Assembly (NCBI GenBank): GCA_021821425.1
Contig: JAKACL010000016.1
Coordinates: 1 to 18,063 of the forward strand
Origin: Pseudomonadota bacterium
GTDB taxonomy: Bacteria > Pseudomonadota > Gammaproteobacteria > Burkholderiales > Thiobacillaceae
Length of the DNA stretch: 18,063 bases
Direction: 5' to 3'
Shown piece by piece: positions 7,618 through 15,203 of this stretch (positions are counted from its first letter, which is position 1; every line of letters begins with the position of its first letter). The position numbers and the translations under genes are program-made. Below the pieces are notes generated by a model. That model worked only from the letters and a program-made list of their open reading frames with translations. It did not search any database and was not told where the DNA came from.

Positions 7618-8052
7618 CTACCAGTTGCCGATGTCGGCGTCGGCTTCGGTGCCGCCGGGGCGGCCGTCGCGGCCGAGGGAAAACACGTCCACTTCGCTGT
7701 GTTCGCCCGGCATGCGATATTGATAGGGATTGCCCCAGGGGTCGCTCGGCACCGCTTTTTTAAGGTAGGGGCCGCTCCAGCGCGCCTCGTCGGCCGGCTT
7801 GGCATTCAGTGCCGCCAGCCCCTGCTCGGTGCTGGGATAACGCCCGGTGTCGATGCGGTACTGGTCGAGCGCCTTTTCCAGCGCGCCGATCTGCGCCTGC
7901 GCGGTCGTCACCTCGGATTTGCCGACCTGCGAGAAATAGCGCGGCGCCACATAGCCCGCCAGCAGGCCCAGGATCACCAGCACCACCAGCAGTTCGAGCA
8001 AGGTGAAACCGCCCTGGCGGATAGGACGGTATGTGGTATTGAATGAAAGCAC
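7618..8052 (-). CDS. gspG: GspG-type major pseudopilin, first gene of the operon
   Basis: This is the main structural subunit of the pseudopilus. A basic leader ends in RQGG, cleavage falls before FTLLE, and the +5 Glu is followed by a 20-residue hydrophobic helix. The C-terminus (VFSLGRDGRPGG, then EADADIGNW) is the calcium-binding loop diagnostic of GspG, and PSTEQGL and WGNPYQY are also typical. I place the start at the GTG at 8052 because GGGG(A) lies about ten bases upstream. This gives a 15-residue leader and a product of 144 residues. An in-frame TTG at 8073 would add seven residues but has no ribosome-binding site. It is the first gene of the leftward operon and is divergent from clpS. 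Confidence 0.92.
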   Translation of the reverse strand: MLSFNTTYRPIRQGGFTLLELLVVLVILGLLAGYVAPRYFSQVGKSEVTTAQAQIGALEKALDQYRIDTGRYPSTEQGLAALNAKPADEARWSGPYLKKAVPSDPWGNPYQYRMPGEHSEVDVFSLGRDGRPGGTEADADIGNW

Positions 8053-8315
8053 GGTCTGTTGTCCCCGAATCAATGTGGCGGCCGCTTGGCAGCGGACTCG
8101 GCCTTGTAACAGAATCGTATTTCAACAGAAGCATGTTACAGATTGACATTGCCTCGAGTGAAGGTGGCACAGATATGCAATCGGGCCTGATGACGAACCG
8201 GACAGCCAGATGCCGTACACTCGGGGCAAGGCAACCCTAAGCCCTACTCACCGCGGGCTTGATAATTCCGCACATCACATCAAAATAAGGCCAAGAAGAC
8301 AGGCTTATTCCGGCT
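8053..8315. promoter_or_regulatory. Divergent promoter region between the secretion operon and clpS-clpA
   Basis: This is the only sizeable gap on the left side and must hold promoters for both directions. A fair sigma-70 candidate for clpS is TTGATA (8259-8264), a 17-bp spacer and AAAATA (8282-8287), which would give a leader of about 20 bases. A TTGACA lies at 8143-8148 but has no well-spaced -10 box. A 7-bp inverted repeat, TGTAACA (8105-8111) and TGTTACA (8134-8140), is listed separately. I see no convincing gene here. Short frames in the gap lack coding features. Confidence 0.4.
8105..8140. repeat. 7-bp perfect inverted repeat with 22-bp spacer
   Basis: TGTAACA at 8105-8111 and TGTTACA at 8134-8140 are reverse complements. 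They lie upstream of both divergent units in an AT-richer stretch of the intergenic region. They could be half-sites for a dimeric regulator. No regulator can be named. Confidence 0.35.
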
Positions 8316-8624
8316 ATGGCAACCAAGCGAGAAAGCACTACCCTTCTGGAACCGGCTGCGGCAAAAGTGAAGCCGCCGCCGCTCTACAAGGTGTTGTTGC
8401 TGAATGACGATTACACACCGATGGAATTCGTGGTGCACGTTCTGAAAAAGTTTTTCGGGATCGACCAAGAACGGGCCACGCAAATCATGCTCAAAGTGCA
8501 TACTGAGGGTGTGGGTGTGTGCGGGGTGTACCCGCGCGATATCGCGACCACCAAGGTGGAACAGGTTGTGGATTTTGCCCGGCAGCATCAGCACCCGCTG
8601 CAATGTACGATGGAGGAAAGTTGA
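8316..8624 (+). CDS. clpS: ClpS, N-degron adaptor of ClpA
   Basis: This 102-residue adaptor hands N-degron substrates (N-terminal Leu, Phe, Tyr or Trp) to ClpAP. The flexible N-terminal extension is followed by the core [14 protein letters not shown]. Asn30/Asp31 and His62 (in HTEG) match the residues that bind the substrate amino group in characterised ClpS, and Met36 matches the gatekeeper methionine. The segment [13 protein letters not shown] and the C-terminus PLQCTMEES are also typical. The ribosome-binding site is weak. clpA begins one base after the stop, so the two are co-transcribed, which is the usual arrangement in proteobacteria. Confidence 0.97.
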   Translation: MATKRESTTLLEPAAAKVKPPPLYKVLLLNDDYTPMEFVVHVLKKFFGIDQERATQIMLKVHTEGVGVCGVYPRDIATTKVEQVVDFARQHQHPLQCTMEES

Positions 8625-8625
8625 G

Positions 8626-10878
8626 ATGATTGCCCAGGAACTCGAAGTCACGCTGCACATGGCGTTCATGGACGCACGGCAGAAGCGCCACGAATTCATT
8701 TCGGTGGAGCACCTGCTGATGGCGATGCTGGACAATCCCTCGGCAATGGAGGTGTTGCGCGCCTGCGGCGCCAACATCGAGTCGATGCGCGAGCAGCTCG
8801 GCGCCTTCATCGAGGAGCACACTCCCAAGGTGGACGGCGAGGGCGAGGTCGACACCCAGCCCACGCTCGGCTTCCAGCGCGTGATCCAGCGCGCGATCCT
8901 GCACGTGCAGTCGTCCGGCAAGAAGGAAGTGACCGGCGCCAACGTGCTGGTGGCGGTTTTCGGCGAGAAGGATTCGCATGCGGTGTATTTCCTCACCCAG
9001 CAGGGCGTGACCCGGCTCGACATCGTCAACTTCATCTCCCACGGCATTACCAAGACCCCGCAGAGCGAGCCGGTGCGGCCCGACGAAGTGGCCGAGTCCA
9101 GCGCCGAGGCCCCGGCCGCGTCGCCCCTCGACAGTTTTGCGCAGAATCTGAACACGCAGGCGCTTGCCGGCAAGATCGATCCGCTGATCGGGCGCGATCA
9201 GGAACTCGAGCGCGTGATCCAGACCCTGTGCCGCCGGCGCAAGAACAATCCGCTGCTGGTCGGCGAGGCCGGTGTCGGCAAGACCGCGATCGCCGAAGGT
9301 CTGGCGCGCCGCATCATCGAGGGTGGCGTGCCCGACATCCTGGCGCAAAGCACCGTGTATGCGCTGGACATGGGGGCGCTCTTGGCCGGCACCAAATACC
9401 GCGGCGACTTCGAGCAACGCCTGAAGGGGGTGCTGAAGCAGCTCGCCGACAATTCGAAGGCCATCCTGTTCATCGACGAAATCCATACCCTGATCGGTGC
9501 CGGGGCGGCATCGGGTGGCACCCTCGACGCGTCCAACCTGCTGAAACCGGCCTTGTCGTCGGGCAATCTGCGCTGTATCGGCGCGACCACGTACACCGAA
9601 TATCGCGGCATTTTCGAGAAAGATCACGCTTTATCACGGCGATTCCAGAAAATCGACGTGCCGGAGCCCTCGGTCAGCGAGACGGTGGCGATCCTGCGCG
9701 GCCTGAAGTCGCGCTTCGAGGATCACCATGGCGTCAAGTACACGGCGGCCGCGCTGACCACCGCAGCGCAACTGTCGGCGCGCTATATCAACGATCGGCA
9801 CCTGCCGGACAAGGCGATCGACGTCATCGACGAGGCGGGCGCCGCACAGCGCATCCTGCCGAAATCCAGGCAGAAGCGCACGATCACGCCGAAGGAGATC
9901 GAGGACATCATCGCCAAGATCGCTCGGATTCCGCCCAAGACCGTGTCGTCCGACGACAAGAATTCGCTGAAGACACTGGACCGCGACCTCAAGGCCGTGG
10001 TGTTCGGCCAGGATGCTGCGATCGATGCGCTCGCCACCGCGATCAAGATGTCGCGCAGCGGGCTCGGCAATCCGCAGAAACCGATCGGCAACTTCCTGTT
10101 TTCCGGCCCCACCGGCGTCGGCAAGACCGAGGTCGCGCGCCAGCTGGCCTATGTGCTGGGGGTCGAGTTGATCCGCTTCGACATGTCGGAATACATGGAG
10201 CGCCATGCGGTAAGCCGCCTGATCGGCGCGCCGCCGGGCTATGTCGGTTTCGATCAGGGCGGGTTGTTGACAGAAGCCATCAACAAACATCCATATGCAG
10301 TTGTTTTACTTGATGAAGTCGAGAAGGCGCACCCGGATATTTTCAATGTGCTGCTGCAGGTGATGGACCACGGCACGCTGACCGACACCAACGGGCGCAA
10401 GGCCGATTTCCGCAATGTGGTGCTGGTGATGACGACCAATGCGGGCGCGGAAATGCTCAATCGGGCCAGCATCGGCTTTTCCAATTCGCGCGAAAGCGGC
10501 GACGAGATGGCTGAGATCAAGCGGATGTTCACGCCGGAGTTCCGCAACCGGCTCGACGCGATCATCCCGTTTGCGCCGCTGTCCGAGCCGATCATCCTGC
10601 AGGTGGTCGACAAGTTCCTGATGCAGCTGGAAGAGCAACTGCACGAGAAGAAGGTCGAGGCGGTGTTCACCGACGCCTTGAAGGCCTATCTGGCCAAGAA
10701 CGGCTTCGACCCCCTGATGGGCGCGCGGCCCATGGCACGTCTGATCCAGGACACCATCCGCAAGGCGCTGGCCGATGAACTGCTGTTCGGCAAGCTGGCA
10801 CACGGCGGGCGGGTCACCATCGACACCGACGCCAACGGGCAGGTGAGCCTGGTGTTCGAGGAAGCCGTGCCGGCCTGA
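8626..10878 (+). CDS. clpA: ClpA, ATPase unfoldase subunit of the ClpAP protease
   Basis: This 750-residue protein (E. coli ClpA has 758) unfolds substrates and threads them into ClpP. The N-terminal double Clp repeat (about 1-140) is the ClpS docking domain. The D1 AAA+ module has Walker A GEAGVGKT (213-220) and Walker B FIDE (Asp284, Glu285). The D2 module has Walker A GPTGVGKT (494-501) and Walker B LLDE (Asp563). The ClpP-binding loop reads IGF (616-618) where E. coli has IGL. The start is the ATG at 8626, preceded by GAGGAAAG; the open frame extends upstream but there it only overlaps clpS. Two AT-rich patches inside the gene stand out (see findings). clpP is not in the window. Confidence 0.97.
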   Translation: MIAQELEVTLHMAFMDARQKRHEFISVEHLLMAMLDNPSAMEVLRACGANIESMREQLGAFIEEHTPKVDGEGEVDTQPTLGFQRVIQRAILHVQSSGKKEVTGANVLVAVFGEKDSHAVYFLTQQGVTRLDIVNFISHGITKTPQSEPVRPDEVAESSAEAPAASPLDSFAQNLNTQALAGKIDPLIGRDQELERVIQTLCRRRKNNPLLVGEAGVGKTAIAEGLARRIIEGGVPDILAQSTVYALDMGALLAGTKYRGDFEQRLKGVLKQLADNSKAILFIDEIHTLIGAGAASGGTLDASNLLKPALSSGNLRCIGATTYTEYRGIFEKDHALSRRFQKIDVPEPSVSETVAILRGLKSRFEDHHGVKYTAAALTTAAQLSARYINDRHLPDKAIDVIDEAGAAQRILPKSRQKRTITPKEIEDIIAKIARIPPKTVSSDDKNSLKTLDRDLKAVVFGQDAAIDALATAIKMSRSGLGNPQKPIGNFLFSGPTGVGKTEVARQLAYVLGVELIRFDMSEYMERHAVSRLIGAPPGYVGFDQGGLLTEAINKHPYAVVLLDEVEKAHPDIFNVLLQVMDHGTLTDTNGRKADFRNVVLVMTTNAGAEMLNRASIGFSNSRESGDEMAEIKRMFTPEFRNRLDAIIPFAPLSEPIILQVVDKFLMQLEEQLHEKKVEAVFTDALKAYLAKNGFDPLMGARPMARLIQDTIRKALADELLFGKLAHGGRVTIDTDANGQVSLVFEEAVPA

Positions 10879-10916
10879 TTTCGGGGCGATTGCATAAAGT
10901 TTTCGGCGTGCGTGGC

Positions 10917-11007
10917 CGTATTAACGTTTAAGCGGCAGGTCCGCATTCCGGGTTGACGGTATTTCCGTCACCGGCGATGCGTGCCTGCGACCTGAACGTT
11001 AAATACG
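10917..11007. repeat. 91-bp imperfect palindrome (large stem-loop) upstream of the coiled-coil protein gene
   Basis: The two arms fold symmetrically about position 10962. The outer arms read CGTATTAACGTT (10917-10928) and AACGTTAAATACG (10995-11007), which are complementary with one bulge. Further in, GGCAGG pairs with CCTGC plus a wobble, GCAT (10943-10946) pairs with ATGC (10977-10980), and CCGG pairs with CCGG. The tip is TGACGG-TATTT-CCGTCA (10954-10970). Most positions pair. No T-tract follows, so it is not an ordinary intrinsic terminator. The Shine-Dalgarno of the next gene (GAAGGAG, 11007-11013) touches its 3' end, so the structure could influence translation initiation. It could also be a small mobile or repeat element. 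Confidence 0.8.
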
Positions 11008-11018
11008 AAGGAGTTGTC

Positions 11019-11603
11019 ATGAATCTCTCCCACGCATCCCGCATTGCCGTCGTTGCGCTGATCGGCTTGTTGCCGGCAGGCGCGTCCGCGGTTGAACCGC
11101 CCGCCGATGGCGGCGACCTCGCCGCAGCCGGCGAGCGCATTCGCCAGACCGGCATGCAGATTCGCGAAGACCTCAAGGAAGCGCGCGCCCGCCTCGAAGC
11201 CAAGAAGGCTCGAGAGGAAGCCGAGCGCAAGCGGGAAGCCGAGCGTGCTCGCCAGCAGGCGGCCCGTGATGCGGCCGAAAAACTCGCCCTCAAGCAAGCC
11301 GAGCAGCGCCGGGCCCAGGAAGCGGCGCAGGCGCAAGCGCAGGCGCAGGCGCGTCGCGATGCGGCCCTGAAGGCAGAACAGGCGGAACGCGCCCGCCAGG
11401 CCGCGCTGAACGCGAAGCGCATCGAGGACGAAAAAGCCGCCCGGGAAAGAGCCGCGCTGGCGCTGCAACAAGCCCGCAAGTCGAGCGGCCCGGCCGCAAT
11501 GAACGATCCCACGCGTGAAACCGCGAAGGAGCGGGCGGCACGCGCCTTGCGCGAGGCCCGTCAGTCGAGCGGCCCGAAGGCCATGGCGGACGACGGACTG
11601 TAA
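11019..11603 (+). CDS. Secreted TolA-like helical protein of unknown function
   Basis: I do not recognise a named family. The 194-residue product starts with a signal peptide (hydrophobic core about residues 9-20, likely cleaved after ASA at residue 24), so it should be periplasmic. Residues about 34-160 are an almost unbroken Ala/Glu/Arg/Lys/Gln-rich segment expected to be one long helix or coiled coil, including an AQAQAQA run. The C-terminus carries a 24-residue motif twice (141-164 and 169-192), each ending in SSGPxAM. The start is the ATG with GAAGGAG five bases upstream. An in-frame extension upstream lies in the palindrome and lacks a signal. It lies between clpA and the epsD-like gene. 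Its leader sequence resembles that of the epsD-like gene. Confidence 0.75.
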   Translation: MNLSHASRIAVVALIGLLPAGASAVEPPADGGDLAAAGERIRQTGMQIREDLKEARARLEAKKAREEAERKREAERARQQAARDAAEKLALKQAEQRRAQEAAQAQAQAQARRDAALKAEQAERARQAALNAKRIEDEKAARERAALALQQARKSSGPAAMNDPTRETAKERAARALREARQSSGPKAMADDGL

Positions 11604-11808
11604 AAACTGAAAGACGGGCAGGTGCCCTGCGCGTGAAGCCCGGGTAGCCTGTGCCTTGTCGCTTGATCCTGCCTGTACATCGTGCAGGCGGTCAAGCCAG
11701 CTTCCACCCTTTGGCCACCTCGGCGCTTCGCCGGCGCGAGTGGCAGGCGGCTTGCCGAATACCGTTCAATCCCTCACCATACGGGCACGTTCGATAACAG
11801 GAGTGCCC
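11604..11808 (+). promoter_or_regulatory. Intergenic leader before the epsD-like gene, with stem-loop
   Basis: This gap of about 205 bases separates the coiled-coil gene from the epsD-like gene and probably holds the promoter of the polysaccharide cluster, though I find no convincing -35/-10 pair. A two-part stem-loop is visible at 11661-11697. The outer arms are GCTTGA/TCAAGC, the inner arms are GCCTGTA/TGCAGGC, and the loop is CATCG. A smaller GCAGG-TGC-CCTGC hairpin lies at 11618-11630 just after the upstream stop. Neither has a T-tract. Confidence 0.35.
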
Positions 11809-12705
11809 ATGAAATCCCCCCATGCATCGTTGATCGCGCTCGCCGCGCTTGCCATGCTGCTGTCCGCATGTGAAAAACCCGCCACTGCAACCAAAAGCGA
11901 AACCGTGGCCACCGTTGCCGGCGACAAAATCAGCAAAGCCGAACTGGACCTCGCCGTGTCGCGCCTGGGCACGCTGGACGAAGCGCAGACCGCCGAAGCA
12001 AAACGCAAATTCCTGCAGGCGCTCATCGATCAGCGCCTGGTGGCGCAGGCCGCGCAAAAGGCCGGAATCGACAAGGATCCGGCGGTGGCGATCGCGATGG
12101 CACAGGCCAGCCGCCAGGCGCTGGCGGAAGCCTATGTCGAGCGCAACTTCAAGGACGTCGCCAAGCCCACGGAAGACGAGGTAGCCGCCTATTACAATGC
12201 GCATCCCGAACTCTTCTCCCAGCGGCGGATTTACCGGATTCAGGAACTGGACCTCCAGGTCGAGCCGTCGCGCGTGGCCGAAGTCGAAGCCAGGCTCAAG
12301 AGCAGTCATTCGATGGGCGATTTCGTCAACTGGGTGAAAGAGCAGGGCATCGACGGCAAGACTGCCGTGGCGGTCAAGCCGGCCGAGCAGATTCCGACGC
12401 CCCTGCTGGCCCGTCTCAGCCAGATGAAGGATGGCGCGGTGACCGTGATGTCGACGCGTCCGGGGCAGCTGCTGATCGAGCAGCTGTTGGAAAGTCAACT
12501 GCAGCCGGTCACGCAGGCACAGGCGTACAGCGCCATCGAGCGCGCGTTGATGACGGAGAAACGCAAGGAATTGATGGAAGCGGACCTTAAGAAGCTGCGC
12601 GAAGCCACTCCGGTGGAGTACGCCAGCGGCTTTGCACCGGCCGGTGCAACAACCGGAGACGAAAAGGCTGGCAGCGAAAAAACGGACGATAAACCCGCCA
12701 ACTGA
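11809..12705 (+). CDS. epsD: EpsD-family peptidyl-prolyl cis-trans isomerase-like lipoprotein
   Basis: This 298-residue lipoprotein has the lipobox LLSAC (Cys21). A SurA/PrsA-type N-terminal chaperone module follows ([49 protein letters not shown]). The parvulin-like domain (about 140-240) is degenerate, and the canonical parvulin catalytic residues are not obvious to me. The tail is disordered and charged. The EpsD family is known from exopolysaccharide loci, often in bacteria with exosortase/PEP-CTERM systems, and a folding role at the outer face of the inner membrane or in the periplasm is inferred. The ATG is preceded by CAGGAG. It ends 7 bp before rmlB, so it is likely the first gene of the rhamnose/mannose unit. 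No exosortase is in the window. Confidence 0.75.
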   Translation: MKSPHASLIALAALAMLLSACEKPATATKSETVATVAGDKISKAELDLAVSRLGTLDEAQTAEAKRKFLQALIDQRLVAQAAQKAGIDKDPAVAIAMAQASRQALAEAYVERNFKDVAKPTEDEVAAYYNAHPELFSQRRIYRIQELDLQVEPSRVAEVEARLKSSHSMGDFVNWVKEQGIDGKTAVAVKPAEQIPTPLLARLSQMKDGAVTVMSTRPGQLLIEQLLESQLQPVTQAQAYSAIERALMTEKRKELMEADLKKLREATPVEYASGFAPAGATTGDEKAGSEKTDDKPAN

Positions 12706-12712
12706 GCGTTCC

Positions 12713-13780
12713 ATGATCCTTGTGACCGGAGGCGCAGGTTTCATCGGCGCCAATTTCGTGCTGGACTGGCTGGCGGCTGATGACGAAGCCGTTCTCAATC
12801 TCGACAAACTGACTTATGCGGGAAACCTGGAAAGTCTGAAGTCGCTGCGCGGCGATGCCCGGCACGTGTTCGTGCCGGGCGGTATCGGCGACCGTACGCT
12901 CGTCGACGACTTGCTGGCCCGTCATCGACCCCGCGCGGTCATCAACTTCGCCGCCGAAAGCCATGTCGACCGCTCCATCCATGGTCCGGCCGAATTCATC
13001 GAGACCAATGTGGTCGGGACGTTCAATCTGCTGGAAGCGGTGCGTGCACACTGGTCGGCGCTGCCGGCGGATGAGCAGGGGGGATTCCGTTTTCTGCACG
13101 TGTCGACCGACGAGGTCTACGGCTCCCTCGGCCCGGCCGATCCGGCGTTTTCCGAAACCACGGCGTATGCGCCGAACAGCCCGTATTCGGCATCGAAGGC
13201 CGCGTCCGACCATCTGGTGCGCGCCTACCACCACACCTATGGCCTGCCGGTGCTGACCACCAACTGCTCGAACAACTACGGGCCGTTGCAGTTTCCGGAA
13301 AAGCTGATCCCGCTGGTGATCCACAATGCTTTGGCGGGCAAGCCGTTGCCGATCTACGGCGACGGCAGCAATGTCCGCGACTGGCTCTATGTCGGCGACC
13401 ATTGCAGCGCGATCCGGCGCGTGCTGGAAACGGGCAAGGTGGGGGAGACCTACAACATCGGCGGCCGCAACGAGAAGACCAATCTCGAGGTGGTGAACAC
13501 GCTGTGCGCCATCCTCGATAAGTTGCACCCCGGCTCGCCGGTGACGCCGCACGCCCGCCTGATCACGTTTGTAAAAGATCGCCTCGGACACGACCGGCGC
13601 TACGCGATCGACGCGGGCAAGATCGAGCGCGAACTCGGCTGGACGCCCAGCGAGACTTTCGAGTCCGGAATCAGGAAGACGGTGGCCTGGTACCTGGCGC
13701 ACCCGGACTGGGTCAATCACGTGACCAGCGGCGAATACCGCAACTGGGTATCCAGAAATTACGCAGACACGCACGCATGA
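12713..13780 (+). CDS. rmlB: dTDP-glucose 4,6-dehydratase
   Basis: This enzyme carries out the second step of dTDP-L-rhamnose synthesis: dTDP-glucose to dTDP-4-keto-6-deoxyglucose with bound NAD. The 355-residue protein is an extended SDR. It has a Rossmann glycine motif (TGGAGFIG, 5-12), the catalytic STDEVYG segment (Thr132, Asp133, Glu134) and YSASK (Tyr158, Lys162). The dehydratase signature [19 protein letters not shown] and the C-terminal GETYNIGG and [15 protein letters not shown] are present. Length matches the family. The start codon ATG encodes MILVTGG directly at the Rossmann strand. Its stop overlaps rmlA by four bases (ATGA). Confidence 0.97.
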   Translation: MILVTGGAGFIGANFVLDWLAADDEAVLNLDKLTYAGNLESLKSLRGDARHVFVPGGIGDRTLVDDLLARHRPRAVINFAAESHVDRSIHGPAEFIETNVVGTFNLLEAVRAHWSALPADEQGGFRFLHVSTDEVYGSLGPADPAFSETTAYAPNSPYSASKAASDHLVRAYHHTYGLPVLTTNCSNNYGPLQFPEKLIPLVIHNALAGKPLPIYGDGSNVRDWLYVGDHCSAIRRVLETGKVGETYNIGGRNEKTNLEVVNTLCAILDKLHPGSPVTPHARLITFVKDRLGHDRRYAIDAGKIERELGWTPSETFESGIRKTVAWYLAHPDWVNHVTSGEYRNWVSRNYADTHA

Positions 13781-14661
13781 GCACACGCAAGGGCATCATC
13801 CTCGCCGGCGGGTCCGGCACCCGCCTGTATCCCATCACCCAGGCCATTTCCAAGCAGTTGCTGCCGGTCTACGACAAGCCCATGGTGTACTACCCGCTGA
13901 CCACGCTGATGCTGGCGGGGATATGCGACATCCTGCTGGTTTCCACGCCGCAGGACACGCCGCGCTTCGAGCAGCTGCTGGGCGACGGCGCGCAGTGGGG
14001 GATCAGCATCCGCTACGCGGTGCAGGCCGCGCCAGAAGGCCTGCCGCAGGCCTTCCTGATCGGCAGCGATTTCATCGGCCCCGACGCCTGTGCCCTGGTG
14101 CTGGGCGACAACATTTTCTACGGCCACGAACTGAGCCAGGATTTGCAGATGGCCGGGCAGCGCACGCACGGCGCCTCCGTGTTCGCCTACCCGGTGACCG
14201 ACCCCGAGCGTTACGGCGTGATCGAGTTCGACGCCGACGGCCGTGCAGTCAGCCTGGAGGAAAAGCCCGCCCGCCCCAAATCGCGCTACGCCATCACCGG
14301 CCTGTACTTTTTCGACAACCGGGTGATCGACATCGCACGGGCACTGAAGCCTTCAGCGCGCGGCGAGCTCGAAATTACCGACCTGATCCGCCAGTACTTC
14401 GACTGGGGCGAACTCGACGTGCAGGTGATGGGACGCGGCCAGGCCTGGCTCGATACCGGCACCCACGATTCGCTGATCGATGCGGCGCTCTATATCCAGA
14501 CCATCGAGAAACGCCAGGGTCTGAAGATCGCCTGTCCGGAAGAGATTGCCTACCGCATGGGATTTATCGACGCGGCACAGCTGCAGGCCCTGGCGCAGCC
14601 GCTGATGATGAATGGCTACGGCCAGTATTTGATGGACGTGCTGAACGACCGGGTGTTCTGA
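13777..14661 (+). CDS. rmlA: Glucose-1-phosphate thymidylyltransferase
   Basis: This enzyme carries out the first step of the pathway: glucose-1-phosphate plus dTTP to dTDP-glucose and pyrophosphate. The 294-residue protein starts with the nucleotidyltransferase signature [11 protein letters not shown] (9-19), then [20 protein letters not shown] with metal-binding Asp111 and the sugar-binding EEKP and TGLYFFD segments are present. [16 protein letters not shown] and ACPEEIAYR complete the RmlA pattern. It is the long RmlA form with the allosteric dTDP-rhamnose-binding C-terminal helices, so feedback inhibition by the end product is expected from family knowledge. It overlaps rmlB by 4 bp and rmlC by one base (TGATG). 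Confidence 0.97.
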   Translation: MSTRKGIILAGGSGTRLYPITQAISKQLLPVYDKPMVYYPLTTLMLAGICDILLVSTPQDTPRFEQLLGDGAQWGISIRYAVQAAPEGLPQAFLIGSDFIGPDACALVLGDNIFYGHELSQDLQMAGQRTHGASVFAYPVTDPERYGVIEFDADGRAVSLEEKPARPKSRYAITGLYFFDNRVIDIARALKPSARGELEITDLIRQYFDWGELDVQVMGRGQAWLDTGTHDSLIDAALYIQTIEKRQGLKIACPEEIAYRMGFIDAAQLQALAQPLMMNGYGQYLMDVLNDRVF

Positions 14662-15203
14662 TGCAGGTGATCGAAACCCAGCATCCCGAGGTGCTGCTGC
14701 TGCGCCCCAAGGTGTTTGGCGACGCGCGCGGCTTCCTGTTCGAGAGCTATAACCGCAAGGTGTTCGCCGAGATGGGCATCGATGCCGAGTTCGTGCAGGA
14801 CAACCATTCGCGCTCGATCCGTGGCGTGCTGCGCGGCCTGCATTATCAGCTTCGGCAGCCCCAGGGCAGGCTGGTGCGCGTGGTGGCAGGCGAGGTGTTC
14901 GACGTGGCGGTCGATCTGCGGCGCGCCTCGCCCCATTTCGGTCGCGTCGCGGCTTGCCGGCTGTCGGCCGAGTCGCATGAAATGGTCTGGATTCCGCCCG
15001 GCTTTGCGCACGGCTTTCTGGTGCTGTCCGACCATGCCGAGTTCCTCTACAAGGCCACCGATTACTACGCGCCGGGGCACGAGCGCTGTTTGCAGTGGAA
15101 CGATCCGGCGCTGGGGATTGCCTGGCCGCTGGAGGACGAACCGCTGCTGTCCGTCAAGGACCGGATCGGTCTGCCGCTCGCCGAATGCGAGGTGTTTGAG
15201 TGA
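14661..15203 (+). CDS. rmlC: dTDP-4-dehydrorhamnose 3,5-epimerase
   Basis: This enzyme carries out the third step, the double epimerisation of the 4-keto-6-deoxy sugar at C3 and C5. The 180-residue protein is a single cupin. Visible motifs are GDARGFLFESYN, FVQDNHSRSIRGVLRGLHYQ with the catalytic His61, and the central GEVFDVAVDLRR. These are followed by IPPGFAHGFLVLSDHAEFLYKATDYYAP, carrying the catalytic-region tyrosines, and by NDPALGIAWPL. Length is normal. The ATG overlaps the rmlA stop (TGATG), and its own stop overlaps the rmlD GTG start. Confidence 0.97.
   Translation: MQVIETQHPEVLLLRPKVFGDARGFLFESYNRKVFAEMGIDAEFVQDNHSRSIRGVLRGLHYQLRQPQGRLVRVVAGEVFDVAVDLRRASPHFGRVAACRLSAESHEMVWIPPGFAHGFLVLSDHAEFLYKATDYYAPGHERCLQWNDPALGIAWPLEDEPLLSVKDRIGLPLAECEVFE

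Noticed and set aside
8043..8240. Small open frame of 65 codons in the gspG-clpS gap
   Set aside because: No ribosome-binding site and no domain-like pattern. It overlaps the gspG start and the expected promoters.
10953..11018. In-frame extension of the coiled-coil protein into the palindrome
   Set aside because: The ATG at 11019 has a strong Shine-Dalgarno and begins a proper signal peptide. The extension would bury the signal.
11618..11630. GCAGG-TGC-CCTGC hairpin as a terminator after the coiled-coil gene
   Set aside because: Only five pairs with a three-base loop and no T-tract. Not convincing as an intrinsic terminator.
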